Positions 6,715 through 17,900 of a stretch of 64,000 nt of DNA are shown in pieces. The stretch is taken from NCBI RefSeq assembly GCF_963975415.1, contig NZ_CAXBGN010000006.1, positions 310,001-374,000 of the forward strand, written 5' to 3'. Below the pieces are notes generated by a model that worked only from the letters and a program-made list of their open reading frames with translations, was not told where the DNA came from and did no database searches. A program made the translations under genes and the position numbers. Position 1 is the stretch's first letter. Each line of letters starts with the position of its first letter. The DNA is from Kriegella sp963975415. Its GTDB lineage: Bacteria > Bacteroidota > Bacteroidia > Flavobacteriales > Flavobacteriaceae.

Positions 6715-8253
6715 ATGGGGAGAGAGCAATATACAGATCAAGAATTAAACCAGCTTTACAGAAAAGCCGAATCTCATTTTAAGAAGATTCCTGGTGTAAT
6801 AGGTGTTGGTTTTGGTCTCAAAGAAACAAATGGTAAGCTTACCGATGAGTTATCGTTTAGGGTTTATGTTGCGCAAAAGATTGCTCTTTCCGACTTGCCT
6901 ACTGAACAGAAAATCCCTTCAAGCTTCAAAGGTATTAAAACAGATGTAATTCTTTCTTTTAACGATGACCCATTGGATTGCCAAGATACTACTCACTATG
7001 ACCCGATTGTAGGGGGCATTACCATAACAATGGATAGTCTATTTATAGACGGAGGCACCTTGGGTTGTTTAACAACATTAAATGGTACTAGCACTAAAGA
7101 TAATGTAGGACTGTTGAGTAACAGGCATGTACTTACAGGTGCTCTAAATAGACCAATTTACCATCCATTTTTCAATGAATCAGGAACTTCTATTTTAGAC
7201 GTTAAAAGTAGCAATGAAGGCGTAATAGCAAATTTACACCATATCGGTACCCAGAGTAATACCAATTTTCATTACCCCGAAGATTTAGATCCTACTGCGC
7301 ATCCTTATTACTTAGACTGTGCTCTAGGAAAGGTTACCACTAGTCATTCATCATGTTGTCCTACCAACTGCGGTACAAAATATAATGCCATAATTCAAGA
7401 TTTAGGACCTATTAGTGGTGTAAGACGTATACAAGCAAGCGATATAGATCCTGCAACTCCTATGATTGTTAGAAAAAGAGGCAGAAGAACGGGACTAACC
7501 CAAGGCAGGGTGGTAGAGGCCAATGCTACATACGATACAAATAACCCTAAACACGGTGCTATACTTATTGCACCTATCGAAGATAATTGTGAAGGTTTAA
7601 GAAAATTTGCAGACCATGGAGATTCTGGTTCTGTTATAATGAATGCCCAAGATGAGGTCATTGGATTATTGTTCAGTATGCCCGATGTACCAGCTTCATC
7701 TCCTTTTTTTGGTTATGGAATTGCTTGCCATATTCACCCAGTATTAGATTTACTCAATACCAGTATAATAACCACACCCCTACCCAATGCGGATCAGCGT
7801 AAAATTAATATTGCCGCAGAAAAAGAAAATCGATTAAAGTCTCTGGAAAATTTAAAAAATACCTTCAAAAGCACAAGTGAATACAATAAGAAATTGTACC
7901 AGATTTTCGAAAGATATAGAGGTGAAATAGTCCGTTTAGTCAACAATGTTCGGCCAGTAACGGTCACTTGGCACAGATACAAAGGACCAGTATTTGTAGC
8001 ACAATTTGTAAAGAATTTTAATGACCCTGATTATAAGGTACCCTTAATAATAAATCGCGTTTCTCTCAAAGAATTATTTATGGCAATGAAGTTAGTCTTG
8101 CAAGAGCATGGCTCTGAACGACTCAAAGAGGTGCTTGATAAATACGCAGATACCATCATCAATAAAACTGAGGATTGCGCAGATCTCGAAACAATGCTAT
8201 CAAGATTATCAAAAAACGAACACCAGACATCATATCATGGAAGGAACGATTGA
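6715..8253 (+). CDS. Trypsin-like serine protease with N- and C-terminal extensions (paralog 2)
   Basis: A 512-residue paralog of the preceding protease with the same three-part layout. The N-terminal domain has GVIGVGFGLKETNGKLTDE and GIKTDVI. The protease core keeps His138 (LLSNRHVL), Asp201 (YLDCALG) and Ser304 (HGDSGSV). The C-terminal domain has VTWHRYKGPVFVA. Extra cysteines cluster near residues 214-219 (CCPTNC), roughly where paralog 1 has its Cys run. It lacks a signal peptide. Its end overlaps the next gene by 17 bases, so the two are probably coupled in translation. Keeping both triads argues that both enzymes are active and have distinct targets. The cluster suggests they process the large proteins encoded downstream or are their cargo, which is inference. 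Confidence 0.85.
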   Translation: MGREQYTDQELNQLYRKAESHFKKIPGVIGVGFGLKETNGKLTDELSFRVYVAQKIALSDLPTEQKIPSSFKGIKTDVILSFNDDPLDCQDTTHYDPIVGGITITMDSLFIDGGTLGCLTTLNGTSTKDNVGLLSNRHVLTGALNRPIYHPFFNESGTSILDVKSSNEGVIANLHHIGTQSNTNFHYPEDLDPTAHPYYLDCALGKVTTSHSSCCPTNCGTKYNAIIQDLGPISGVRRIQASDIDPATPMIVRKRGRRTGLTQGRVVEANATYDTNNPKHGAILIAPIEDNCEGLRKFADHGDSGSVIMNAQDEVIGLLFSMPDVPASSPFFGYGIACHIHPVLDLLNTSIITTPLPNADQRKINIAAEKENRLKSLENLKNTFKSTSEYNKKLYQIFERYRGEIVRLVNNVRPVTVTWHRYKGPVFVAQFVKNFNDPDYKVPLIINRVSLKELFMAMKLVLQEHGSERLKEVLDKYADTIINKTEDCADLETMLSRLSKNEHQTSYHGRND

Positions 8254-11200
8254 GATTATAGCACAGGAGCTAACCAAGCTCATAAGGCCTCTTAAAGATG
8301 ATTTGCACCCAAAACGTGCAAGATTTCTTTTTGCAGAGTTAGGGTTCAATCTATCCGAGAGTCAGGTAAATAGTCTAAGTGCACCATTTAATACAACAAT
8401 AACGAACACAGAAACCCTTATTGATGAATCCCAAGCATTAGTTGCGGCTATAGAAGCAGAAGACTTAAACGAGATTATCCAAAAAGGAACAAAAGTAGTG
8501 AATGCGGCCAAAGTTACCATAGATGGGTTTATCGACCTAAAGAATGGAATTAATGGGCTAGGGCTCTCTGGGGTATCTTCACAAATGATTAATGCTATTC
8601 CAGAAAAATTATTCAATTATCTATTTGTTAGGTATTTGGATCGTCTAAAGGGCATCACGCCAATCATTTCCTTTTTGGGAATACTTGAACAGATTGAAGA
8701 AAATGTTGGGTCTGCCAACCCCGATCAACCACAATTTACACGTTCTGAATTTCATTTTGATAAAATAACCAATTGGTTGAGTAATCCAGGGGAAGAGTTA
8801 AAAACTCTTTACAAGTGGAACGATAATGCTTTTAATGGGCTCGATCTATTTAGAAAATTAGAAGATATACTCTCACGGCAAGGTTTACCGGTAATATTAG
8901 ACGAATCTGGACCTCTGCCTAAACTCGATTTAATCTTAATACAAGCTGAACCCAATGTAAACGTTACGCCCAAAGGCGTTCTTTTAAAGTTAAAGCATGA
9001 ATGGGATACAGCTTTTAATATTTCTGGGGATAATTTTGATATGGGATTTGATGTGGATTTCAATATGCCATTGAACACAGAATTATTAATCCAGCCCAAT
9101 GGTATTTCAATAACACCGCCGCCTTCAAGCCCCAATATTTCGGGTAAAGCCTTAATGAATCTAGTAGTAAAAGAAAAAATATCACCTGCTCCTTTCGTTA
9201 TATTAGGTCAGGCGGGAGGAAGCCGATTCGAGGTAGAAGAATTTATTTTAAAAGTGGGGTCCGAACTTTCTTGGAATACAAATAAGGCCGAAGGTGAATT
9301 CTTTTTTGATTCGGAGCTAAACGGCGGTAAAATCGTCATAGAACTTGGAGAAGCTGACGGTTTCTTACAAAATATTATGCCCGAAGGTGGCATTGAGGGT
9401 AATTTTGATCTTGCGATCGGGTGGTCGTCAGAGCATGGGGTCTATTTTAAAGGAGGTGGCGGCCTAGAAATTGATTTGTCCACACATATTACTTTGGGTC
9501 CGGTTGAAATTAATGGTCTTCAAATTGGTATAAACCTTTCATCGGAAGGTATTCCTATAAATCTCAGTACAAGCATAACAGCAAATTTAGGACCGTTTGT
9601 AGCAGTGATAGAAAAAATGGGAATTACGGCTAATTTCGATTTTGCTGAAAGTAATAATGGAAATCTTGGTCCAATTGATTTTGGTATGGGCTTCAAACCA
9701 CCCAATGGGATAGGGCTCTCTTTAGATGCCGGTGTCGTTAAAGGTGGCGGTTACCTCTATTTCGATTTTGAAAAAGAAGAGTATGCAGGAGCTCTAGAGC
9801 TCGCTATTCAAGATACATTGGTGGTCACCGCAATTGGTGTAGTGACCACACGCATGCCTGATGGTTCAAAAGGATTCTCCCTTCTTTTAATGATAAGTGT
9901 ACAGTTTTCTCCCGGCATTGCTTTGGGCTTTGGTTTCTTCTTAACAGGCCTTGGAGGTCTCATTGGTTTAAACCGTACTGTAAATGTAGAAGCTTTGCGT
10001 CTTGGTGTGAAATCAGGTACACTTGATAATATTCTTTTCCCAGAGGATGTCGTTAAGAATATCAGTAAAATTATCAGTGACATCCGGGAAATATTCCCAC
10101 CTAAACAAGATCAATTTATATTGGGTCTGATGGCCCAGATCACTTGGGGTGTTCCTAAACTCATAACTGTTGAGTTCGGTGTTCTTATCGAGTTTCAAAG
10201 CCCTGTTCGCATTGCCATTCTTGGTGTGCTAAAATGTATTTTGCCAACGGAAGATCAAGATCTCATCCGTATTCAGGTCGCCTTCTTGGGTATCATCGAT
10301 TTTGACAATAAATACCTGTCTTTCGACGCCAGCATTTTCAATTCGAAAATATTGACCTTTACTTTAGAAGGTGATATGGCGCTTCGCATCAATTGGGGAG
10401 ACAAACCAGACTTCTTAATGTCAGTAGGTGGTTTTCACCCTAGCTTCAAACCTGAAGCTAGTTTGGGCGTATCGAACATGAAACGGCTTACGCTCAATTT
10501 GCTTAGTGGAAATCCACGTTTGACCCTGACCACCTATTTTGCCATTACATCGAACACGGTTCAATTTGGCGCCAACATTGACTTCTTGTTCAAGGTTTCC
10601 AAATTTAAGGTAATCGGTTATTTTGGTTTTGATGTGCTGTTTCAGTTCTCACCATTCAAATTCATTGCCAACATTCGTGCGGGTATCGAAATCAAACTGG
10701 GCAGTACTACGCTCTTCTCTATCAGTCTTGAATTCGAGTTGCAAGGTCCGACGCCATGGATTGCCAGTGGTACCGCATCCTTCAAAATTCTATTCTTTAC
10801 CATTAAGGTGAAGTTCAAAAAGACTTTCGGAGAAAAGAAAAATTCAACATTACCCGCAGTTGCGGTCATGCCGCAGGTGCTCGAAGCACTAAATGCCCAA
10901 CCCAACTGGATTTCGGTAATTCCAAAAAACCGATACTCACTTGTCAGCATGAGAGAAGATGGCGAACTGGAAGGCGAAATCGTGCTCAATCCGTTCGGGA
11001 CACTTACGGTAAGCCAAAGTGTGTTGCCGCTGGGTCTTGATATTTCTAAATTTGGTAATTTCAGACCACAAGACCTCTCTAAACTTAGCGTGGCCGAAGC
11101 GCGAATAGGATCATTGTCAGTACCCTTTACCTCGGTCAAGGATAATTTCGCACCTGCGAACTTCAAAGAAATGGAAGACAATGACAAACTAAAATCTCCC

Positions 11201-11650
11201 TCGTTTGTCAAAGAAGATAGCGGAGTCAAATTGACGGGCACCGAAGAGTTGCATATGAATTACCATATCAACCGCCCTGTGCAATATGAGGTGATCACCT
11301 CGGATCACAAACCAGAGTCTGCGACCCCATTCACTTTCATACGGTTCGATCAGTTATTGGGTGCCAATATGGATGCCTTTAAACTTTCGGCTAAAGGAGG
11401 TGCAATCGCACATGCCGCACTTTCCCAAGAAAACAAGCTTAAGCAGAGCATCAAAAAGTCGAAACCCGTCAGCTTAGTGGAGGATGAATTCAAAGTGGTC
11501 AGCGCTGTAGATCTTACGCAAATTGCAGGTATTGATTTTGCAGGAGGAAGCAAAGCACAGGCAACCGATGCCTTACGTAGTTTCGTTAAAGCGAATCCTG
11601 AGATGAAAGATAAAGTACAAATGGTACCCAGTTACCAATTACAAGACTAG
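8237..11650 (+). CDS. DUF6603-like large beta-rich protein
   Basis: A 1137-residue protein. The ATG at 8237 is chosen over an in-frame ATG at 8108 because it overlaps the upstream gene by only 17 bases and begins a sensible helical N-terminus (EGTIEIIAQELTKLI). Residues about 240-900 are a long series of short amphipathic beta strands (GFDVDFNMPL, GLEIDLSTHITLG, GIPINLSTS). Its most conserved-looking part has FFLTGLGGLIGLNR, LFPEDVV, LLSGNPRLTL and GPTPWIASGTASFKILFF. From memory this is the DUF6603 family, found in scattered bacteria and some fungi and of unknown function. There is no signal peptide; the strands could form an elongated fibre, beta-helix or lipid-transfer-like groove. The C-terminal 250 residues are polar and probably a separate region. 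The next gene starts 5 bases downstream. Confidence 0.75.
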   Translation: MEGTIEIIAQELTKLIRPLKDDLHPKRARFLFAELGFNLSESQVNSLSAPFNTTITNTETLIDESQALVAAIEAEDLNEIIQKGTKVVNAAKVTIDGFIDLKNGINGLGLSGVSSQMINAIPEKLFNYLFVRYLDRLKGITPIISFLGILEQIEENVGSANPDQPQFTRSEFHFDKITNWLSNPGEELKTLYKWNDNAFNGLDLFRKLEDILSRQGLPVILDESGPLPKLDLILIQAEPNVNVTPKGVLLKLKHEWDTAFNISGDNFDMGFDVDFNMPLNTELLIQPNGISITPPPSSPNISGKALMNLVVKEKISPAPFVILGQAGGSRFEVEEFILKVGSELSWNTNKAEGEFFFDSELNGGKIVIELGEADGFLQNIMPEGGIEGNFDLAIGWSSEHGVYFKGGGGLEIDLSTHITLGPVEINGLQIGINLSSEGIPINLSTSITANLGPFVAVIEKMGITANFDFAESNNGNLGPIDFGMGFKPPNGIGLSLDAGVVKGGGYLYFDFEKEEYAGALELAIQDTLVVTAIGVVTTRMPDGSKGFSLLLMISVQFSPGIALGFGFFLTGLGGLIGLNRTVNVEALRLGVKSGTLDNILFPEDVVKNISKIISDIREIFPPKQDQFILGLMAQITWGVPKLITVEFGVLIEFQSPVRIAILGVLKCILPTEDQDLIRIQVAFLGIIDFDNKYLSFDASIFNSKILTFTLEGDMALRINWGDKPDFLMSVGGFHPSFKPEASLGVSNMKRLTLNLLSGNPRLTLTTYFAITSNTVQFGANIDFLFKVSKFKVIGYFGFDVLFQFSPFKFIANIRAGIEIKLGSTTLFSISLEFELQGPTPWIASGTASFKILFFTIKVKFKKTFGEKKNSTLPAVAVMPQVLEALNAQPNWISVIPKNRYSLVSMREDGELEGEIVLNPFGTLTVSQSVLPLGLDISKFGNFRPQDLSKLSVAEARIGSLSVPFTSVKDNFAPANFKEMEDNDKLKSPSFVKEDSGVKLTGTEELHMNYHINRPVQYEVITSDHKPESATPFTFIRFDQLLGANMDAFKLSAKGGAIAHAALSQENKLKQSIKKSKPVSLVEDEFKVVSAVDLTQIAGIDFAGGSKAQATDALRSFVKANPEMKDKVQMVPSYQLQD

Positions 11651-11655
11651 ATATT

Positions 11656-14600
11656 ATGGCAGGTGAGTTAGCAAATTATTCGTTTTTACCTTGGCTGCGC
11701 CAAGGTGTTGCCTCGCAAATTGTGGAGAAAGACACCCTGGGCGCTAATGACGGAACCGTGAAAGAACGGGCCGAATTATTGGTGACCTTAGCGTTGGAAC
11801 AAACGGACGCTGGGGAGAATCCTCTGGTATCGGAAACAAACGTTACCAAAACGGTCAAAATATTGGGCCCGGGAGATGTCATTGGGGTTAGTGATCGTGC
11901 GATTGTAACCATCGAACCTAAAAAGGGAGTTCACAATTATGAGTCCAATGGGCTCCCGTATATCGAATTTTATGAAGAGGATTTCCCTTGGAGATACACG
12001 CCGGCAAGTCCCGCAAATAGTGGTCAAAATTCAAGAAGATTACGTCCTTGGCTTGCCCTCGTTGTGCTCAAAGCCGGTGAATATACGGTAACAGAAGCCA
12101 AACAGGGTTTGGCCAGTGTCAAAATAGATGAAAACCAGATAGAAGCGGCACTACATGATGAGAAAAATACGTGGGCATGGGCACATGTTCATATGAACCA
12201 TAAAATGGCGGCTACTACGGCCGAGGCCAGAGTCAATGAGGTGACCTCAGAACTCGAGAGCGAACCCGATGAAGGTGTCTCGCGATTGCTGTGCCCAAGA
12301 AAACTTTTGAAGGAGACCAACTATGAGGCTTTTTTGATTCCCGCATTCGAAACAGGCAGGTTAGCCGGACTGGGTGAAGATCCAGCGGGGGTTGACGCAC
12401 AAAAACCATCATGGAAAAAAGGTAGCATACATGACGGAGTTCCACGGCCTTTTGAGTTTCCGGTTTATTTCCGATGGAAATTCAGCACGGGGCGATTCGG
12501 TGATTTTGAGAGTCTGGTCGCCATGCTGAAACCGGTAATCACAAAACCGGAATTAGGTAAACGAGCCATGGATATTCAATCTCCTGGGTTTGGACTCAAT
12601 GGTGTCGCCCAATCCAAAACACTAGGTATGGAAGGTGCTCTTAAACCGCCTTCGTTCGAACCTGACCCCTGGCCTGCAACCAATACCGGAGGAGATGCAA
12701 CCTTTAAAGAAAAGTTACGTGAGGTACTCAATCTTTCACATGATATGCAAGATGAGGCCACCCCGGTAGATGCCACTCCCAACCCTTTCTTTAATGCAAA
12801 TATTGGAAAAGATCCTATCGTCACCCCACCACTTTACGGCCAATGGCATGCATTGGTCAATCACTTGGCGGCTACTGGCGGTAGAAAGTGGTTGCGCAGT
12901 CTCAATCTCGATCCGCGAAATAGGGGTGCTGCTGGTCTTGGAACTAAATCTGTTCAGAAACATCAGGAAAAATTAATGCACAAAGCTTGGTTGCAAGTGG
13001 GAGAAATCAACGCTGCAAACCAAAAAATTCGTGAGGCACAACTGGCAAAACGCATAAATAAATGTGTTTTTGTCAAGCATTTGTCACGAGCCAATGCTGA
13101 TTTTCTGGTCAACAAAACAGCAGCAATGCATGGCATATTGAAATTAGGAAGTCCACAGACCCTGAAGCAGAACATCCTAAAATCACGAGTTCCCCTGGCT
13201 GCTAATAGTGCTGCTTTTCAACGTGTAGTCAGGCCCGGAAAGAAATCAAACAAAGCTATAAACCGTCAGGGTGCAGCTAATAAAAAAATCCAGAATCAAC
13301 TGTTGACAAATTTCAATTTAGATGGAACCCTACCTTTAACAGCGGCCAAATTGAAAAAACCGCCCATCGCAGCGGTAGGTTTTGGTGATGCAACCGCCTC
13401 ACTTGACAATATCATAAGTGAATATTCGGCTGATCCCATACATGTTGCCAAGGAAGTATTCTTCACTATTCTTCAGCCGAATGCAGGGGCTACATCGGTT
13501 CCAAACGATACCCAACTAAAGAACAAAGTCAACGCAACACAATTTAACGGGGCACCCATAACCGCAGCTGCTAAGACTAAAGCTAATGAACTGGTAGATG
13601 CCATTACAGCACGCCAAATCGCAAATGGCAAAGTTGAGGTAACAATCAACGAAGGTAAATTCGTGGAGTTTTTCGGTAGTGTTCCCAGAAAGTTTCTGGG
13701 CAATGTTACTTTGATAAATGGAGGAACCGTGCCTGCTGACGTAGCAGACGCACCGACGGTGACGTTATCGGCATTACAAGGATTAAAGACGAATTTTGAG
13801 GCATTTACCTTAGTTACGTCCAAACCTAGCTTTGTTACACCAACATTTAAGCCAACGTTACAATCTATAAATACTGTAGCTAGCAATTTAGCAGTAAAAC
13901 TGGATCCATTGGTTACCATAAAAGCAAGGGCCTTGCACAACATCAAAATATGGAATCCTCAATCATTACAGATGGAGGCAATCCAAATATTGAAACCCAT
14001 AATGGCCTATCCGAAATTCGCCGAACCCGTTTTTCGTTATTTGAAGAAAATCTCTCAAGATTACATATTACCCAATATTGATAAGGTTGAGAAAAACAGT
14101 ATTACCATAGTCCAAACGAATCAAAAGTTCATAGAATCGTACATGGCTGGCCTCAACCATGAAATGTCTCGAGAATTGTTGTGGAGAGAATACCCGACAG
14201 ATCAACGGGGTACCTACTTCAGGCAGTTTTGGGATGTTACCGACAACATTCTAGAAGATGATCCTGAAAAAAAACTGGATATTAAGGAAATGCATACTTG
14301 GAACAAAGATCTAGGTCAACACCATAACCGAAAGGCAGCGACCAATGCCACGGAAGATGATGACGGTTATCTTGTGTTACTCATCAGGGGAGATGTCTTT
14401 AAAAAATACCCCAATACCATGGTATATGCACAAAAGGCTATTTATGACCCAGCGAACAAAACCGCACAACGTTTGCTGCCCAAAGATTTGGACAAAGATG
14501 TGATGTATCCTATTTTTCAGGCCGAATTAGAGCCTGACGTGTATCTCTTCGGTTTTGATCTGGACATTGATACCGCTAGAGGCCATCGAGGTGATGAGAA

Positions 14601-14943
14601 TCCCGCTACTAATCCTGGTTATTTCTTTGTGCTTAGAGAACGTCCGGGGCAAATCCGTTTTGGTCTAGACGATTATACTGATGACCTGGGAAATACGGAT
14701 TTGATGCCTCCCTCAGGTCCGTTGGACTCATGGAACGATCTTTCTTGGGAACACACGGTAAACAGCAAAGCGGCCTTGCAGAGCTATCACCTCGATTTTA
14801 AAAAGAATTTAACCACTGTTGCACCTCCCCCGGGTGAACCGAATGCAGCGTGGAAATCAAATGCGGCCGATATGGCGTGGATTCTCTATCAGAATCCCGT
14901 GATTTTTGCCCGTCACGCGGGAGAGATGTTACCAGAGGATTAA
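11656..14943 (+). CDS. Unnamed conserved large protein with PYIEF/LRPWLALVVL motifs
   Basis: A 1095-residue protein without annotation known to me and without signal peptide or membrane segments. Early motifs are LANYSFLPWLRQG, LPYIEFYEEDFPWRYTP and RRLRPWLALVVLKAG. Later ones are AWAHVHMNHK, LCPRKLL, FETGRLAGLG, FPVYFRWKFSTG, PPLYGQWHALVNHL and WLRSLNLDPRNRGAAGLGT. From memory the same run of motifs occurs in unannotated actinobacterial proteins, so this looks like a broad family, with a flavobacterial-looking Lys/Ala-rich insertion around residues 470-780. The C-terminal part has a second ordered region (YPKFAEPVFRYL, ELLWREYPTDQRG, FRQFWD, NPATNPGYFFVLRERPGQ). The conserved Trp/Pro-rich motifs suggest a structural protein. 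It belongs to the tightly packed operon, 12 bases before the giant gene. Confidence 0.75.
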   Translation: MAGELANYSFLPWLRQGVASQIVEKDTLGANDGTVKERAELLVTLALEQTDAGENPLVSETNVTKTVKILGPGDVIGVSDRAIVTIEPKKGVHNYESNGLPYIEFYEEDFPWRYTPASPANSGQNSRRLRPWLALVVLKAGEYTVTEAKQGLASVKIDENQIEAALHDEKNTWAWAHVHMNHKMAATTAEARVNEVTSELESEPDEGVSRLLCPRKLLKETNYEAFLIPAFETGRLAGLGEDPAGVDAQKPSWKKGSIHDGVPRPFEFPVYFRWKFSTGRFGDFESLVAMLKPVITKPELGKRAMDIQSPGFGLNGVAQSKTLGMEGALKPPSFEPDPWPATNTGGDATFKEKLREVLNLSHDMQDEATPVDATPNPFFNANIGKDPIVTPPLYGQWHALVNHLAATGGRKWLRSLNLDPRNRGAAGLGTKSVQKHQEKLMHKAWLQVGEINAANQKIREAQLAKRINKCVFVKHLSRANADFLVNKTAAMHGILKLGSPQTLKQNILKSRVPLAANSAAFQRVVRPGKKSNKAINRQGAANKKIQNQLLTNFNLDGTLPLTAAKLKKPPIAAVGFGDATASLDNIISEYSADPIHVAKEVFFTILQPNAGATSVPNDTQLKNKVNATQFNGAPITAAAKTKANELVDAITARQIANGKVEVTINEGKFVEFFGSVPRKFLGNVTLINGGTVPADVADAPTVTLSALQGLKTNFEAFTLVTSKPSFVTPTFKPTLQSINTVASNLAVKLDPLVTIKARALHNIKIWNPQSLQMEAIQILKPIMAYPKFAEPVFRYLKKISQDYILPNIDKVEKNSITIVQTNQKFIESYMAGLNHEMSRELLWREYPTDQRGTYFRQFWDVTDNILEDDPEKKLDIKEMHTWNKDLGQHHNRKAATNATEDDDGYLVLLIRGDVFKKYPNTMVYAQKAIYDPANKTAQRLLPKDLDKDVMYPIFQAELEPDVYLFGFDLDIDTARGHRGDENPATNPGYFFVLRERPGQIRFGLDDYTDDLGNTDLMPPSGPLDSWNDLSWEHTVNSKAALQSYHLDFKKNLTTVAPPPGEPNAAWKSNAADMAWILYQNPVIFARHAGEMLPED

Positions 14944-14955
14944 AAAAGAAGGCAT

Positions 14956-17900
14956 ATGGCACCAATTACAGCGATAAAACAAGACAATGCACTGGCAACA
15001 ATACGCTCCATGACCGGAGCCAAGAAAGACGGAATTCCCTTTCTGCTTTTCCCTGTTCGGGTAGAGACCCGATTTATGCAGGTAGCCCGCAGTGTACATA
15101 CTGGAGGAGTACAAATCTCAACAACCCTCAAAGCTGTAGCAGAAGCACAAAAGGGATATCTGACCCCCACTAAAACATTATCCTTTGCCAAAGCCGAACA
15201 AATTGCGACACAGGGCATTGCTGAACTTGCAAGATTACGTACAGGTCAACTAAAGAACATCAAGACAATAACGCCTATGGAACGGTCTTGGATCCGCAAT
15301 GAGGTGAGCGATCTACTATCCAAAGGAGAAAGATTCTATAAAGCACTCGCCTCTAAAAGATTCAATGCAAGCCAGCTCAAACAATTGAATTTGTTGAATA
15401 AGAAGTTCCAGAGTGATCTTAGAAGACTTAATACTGCGGTAATTAGTCTAGAGGCAACCCCTGACATTACCAATATAGAAGCTTCAGGTTTAATAGAAGA
15501 AATGCGGCTTTTAGAAAGACGCGCCAGAACGCTTGCAGGGAATGACTTGCCCAACACCTCGCGAGGTAAGAAAAAGAAACTTGTTGCTTTTGTCGAGAGC
15601 GCACTAAAAGCATTTGCGAATTTCTACGGTAGAGATCTCGACTACTACAACACGATTACCGCCATGGAATCTACGCAATTAAAACGTATTGAAGAACTTC
15701 ATAAAAGTATGATGCGGGGCATACAAAGAGCGCCGGCAAATCTTCTCAGGGTTCACAGTGATCCGAAATGGAAAGAATACGTTGAACAATTCAAAAAGAG
15801 CAGGGTAAACCCCATGAAAATTCCCTTTGCGCATTTTGAAAATCACGTTTTGGGTAAATTTCGGGAGTTGGGCAAATTAAAAACCGTCACTGGGACTAAG
15901 CTCTTTTATGACAGTTTGAGAACATGGAAGGCCTTACAAGAATTCAACCTCTTAAAAACGGATAGTTTCGGTACGGTCAAAAAACAAAAAACAAAGATTT
16001 TAGAGTACCTAAAAAAAAATGCCTTAGAGGGGCAACATGTAATAAAAGCAGATGATAAAGAGGCTATACAACTTGAAAGACTATGGGTAGATATCGATAA
16101 AGAGGTAGTTGCCTTTACCAAAAAATTAGATCGCTTTAATGTAGCAAATCCGAGTCAGCGTTTTAGCCTTAAATCGGGGGTTGAAATTGTAAAGGACATT
16201 TCAAGGGATAAGCTGAAAACCTTTCGTAACATTTCGGGTGGGGCTTTCAAAAGTGTAACCCCAGAGGCTTTGGCAACAAGTGCGGCCAACTTTACCAAGA
16301 CTGCAGGTAAGCTTGATACTATAAATTCCCAGCTCAAAAAAATAAAATCAGGGACCGGACGGGTAACAGAAAAACAGAAACAAGTTCTCCTTCAAGATAT
16401 AAGAACGGTTTCGCTGACACTTAAAAATGCCGAAAGCAACAATTTGGTCCTTCCTGAAGACAAGCGCAAAGAACTTGATAAGAAGGCGAACCAAATGGCC
16501 AAGCAACTTAAGAGTGTCAAAACCGTAGAAACCAAAGAAGGTACTTTTGATGCTCGTACTTTGGGCACCCGTCTCACCGGGTTACTCGCTGAAAGGGAAA
16601 TTACCACGACTACGGGAGCTGAAAGTCTGGATGGAAATTTCAAGGCGGATGGCGTGTTCATAGCGAACAAGAAGCTGATGAATGAATTGTGGGTGCGCAT
16701 CTATCCCGATGATATTGCTATCCATACCCATGAAGAAGCATTGACCCAACTCGAAATAACCACGGGTAAAGACTACTGGAAAGAGATTTGGATCGCTAGC
16801 GGAGACCGCGAAATGGAACTAGGTGCTTGGAGAGTGTTATGCGAATTTCATGGTAGCGAACGTGCTGCCTATATCGCCAAATTGTTAGACCCCTCAAACG
16901 TAAGCGTCGCAAACAAGAAAAAATTTGATACAAAGCCGGATCAAGGGCTTATTGATTGTCAAATACACCTCTCAGATGCCGTGGAGGATATGCGAAAGAT
17001 CAGTACCCGCGATACCATAGCAAAAATAAAAGTAAAACTTCAGGGAAATAGCATTCTTAAGAGTCTTAAAGATGCGAATAAAGCGATTAAAGACGAAGAT
17101 GTCGCCCATGAATATGCTTATAACAAGATGGTGAACGAAATCCGTCGTGTTCAAGGGCGTTTTACGATTATCGTTAATACAATTAACAAAAGTCCAGGTG
17201 CCACATCAAATGAAGTACAGGCCATTATGAACCCCATGTTCACTGAGTTTAATTTACTTCAAGAAAGGGCAGTTGCCTTGAAAGTACTTCCAGGGCTTGA
17301 ATTTTCGATGACCACGGCACTGACGTTTACCTTCCCAAATGTCCCACAAAAAAGTGACGATTGGACTCAGGCCCCACATAGTAAAGTGATGCCCGACCGC
17401 TTTGTGGTTATTCTCAAAAATGGCCATACCTACCACCACATAAAAGTTGGCAAACCCCTTCCGTCTTCAGGAATCAAGGTCGGACTCAATCCAGATAAAT
17501 TCGACTTAGACGACGTGTACTCGTACACCAGCAATGGTGATTTAAACGTTGACCCAGACATCAAATGGTTAACAGACTACGCTTCGGCCGAAACGGTAGG
17601 AATGGGAATCACCGTGACCCTATCGGCATCTGAATTTGCAAATGGGTTTGATCAAGTTTTCGTACTGGGGGTAAATGAAGGTACCGCGACACAGAGCAAA
17701 GAAGAACTGGAAACACTTTTAAACAACCACCATTTTACCCCTGGAGGCATGGAATTATTGCCCTTGGGCACTCCAACCAACAATACAGAAGGAAGCAAGG
17801 CAGCCTATAGCAGTACGGTGACTGATTTTGATACCACCTACGATTTAGAAATGGGTGATAATAATTTTAAGGAAAGTGTTCCTAGCAGTGAGATTCCCGC

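Noticed and set aside
8108..8236. Longer N-terminus for the DUF6603-like protein
   Set aside because: It would overlap the upstream protease gene by 146 bases. The ATG at 8237 gives a normal 17-base overlap.
10642..11241. 199-residue minus-strand open frame
   Set aside because: It lies fully within the DUF6603-like gene on the other strand, has no start context or family resemblance, and is a shadow.
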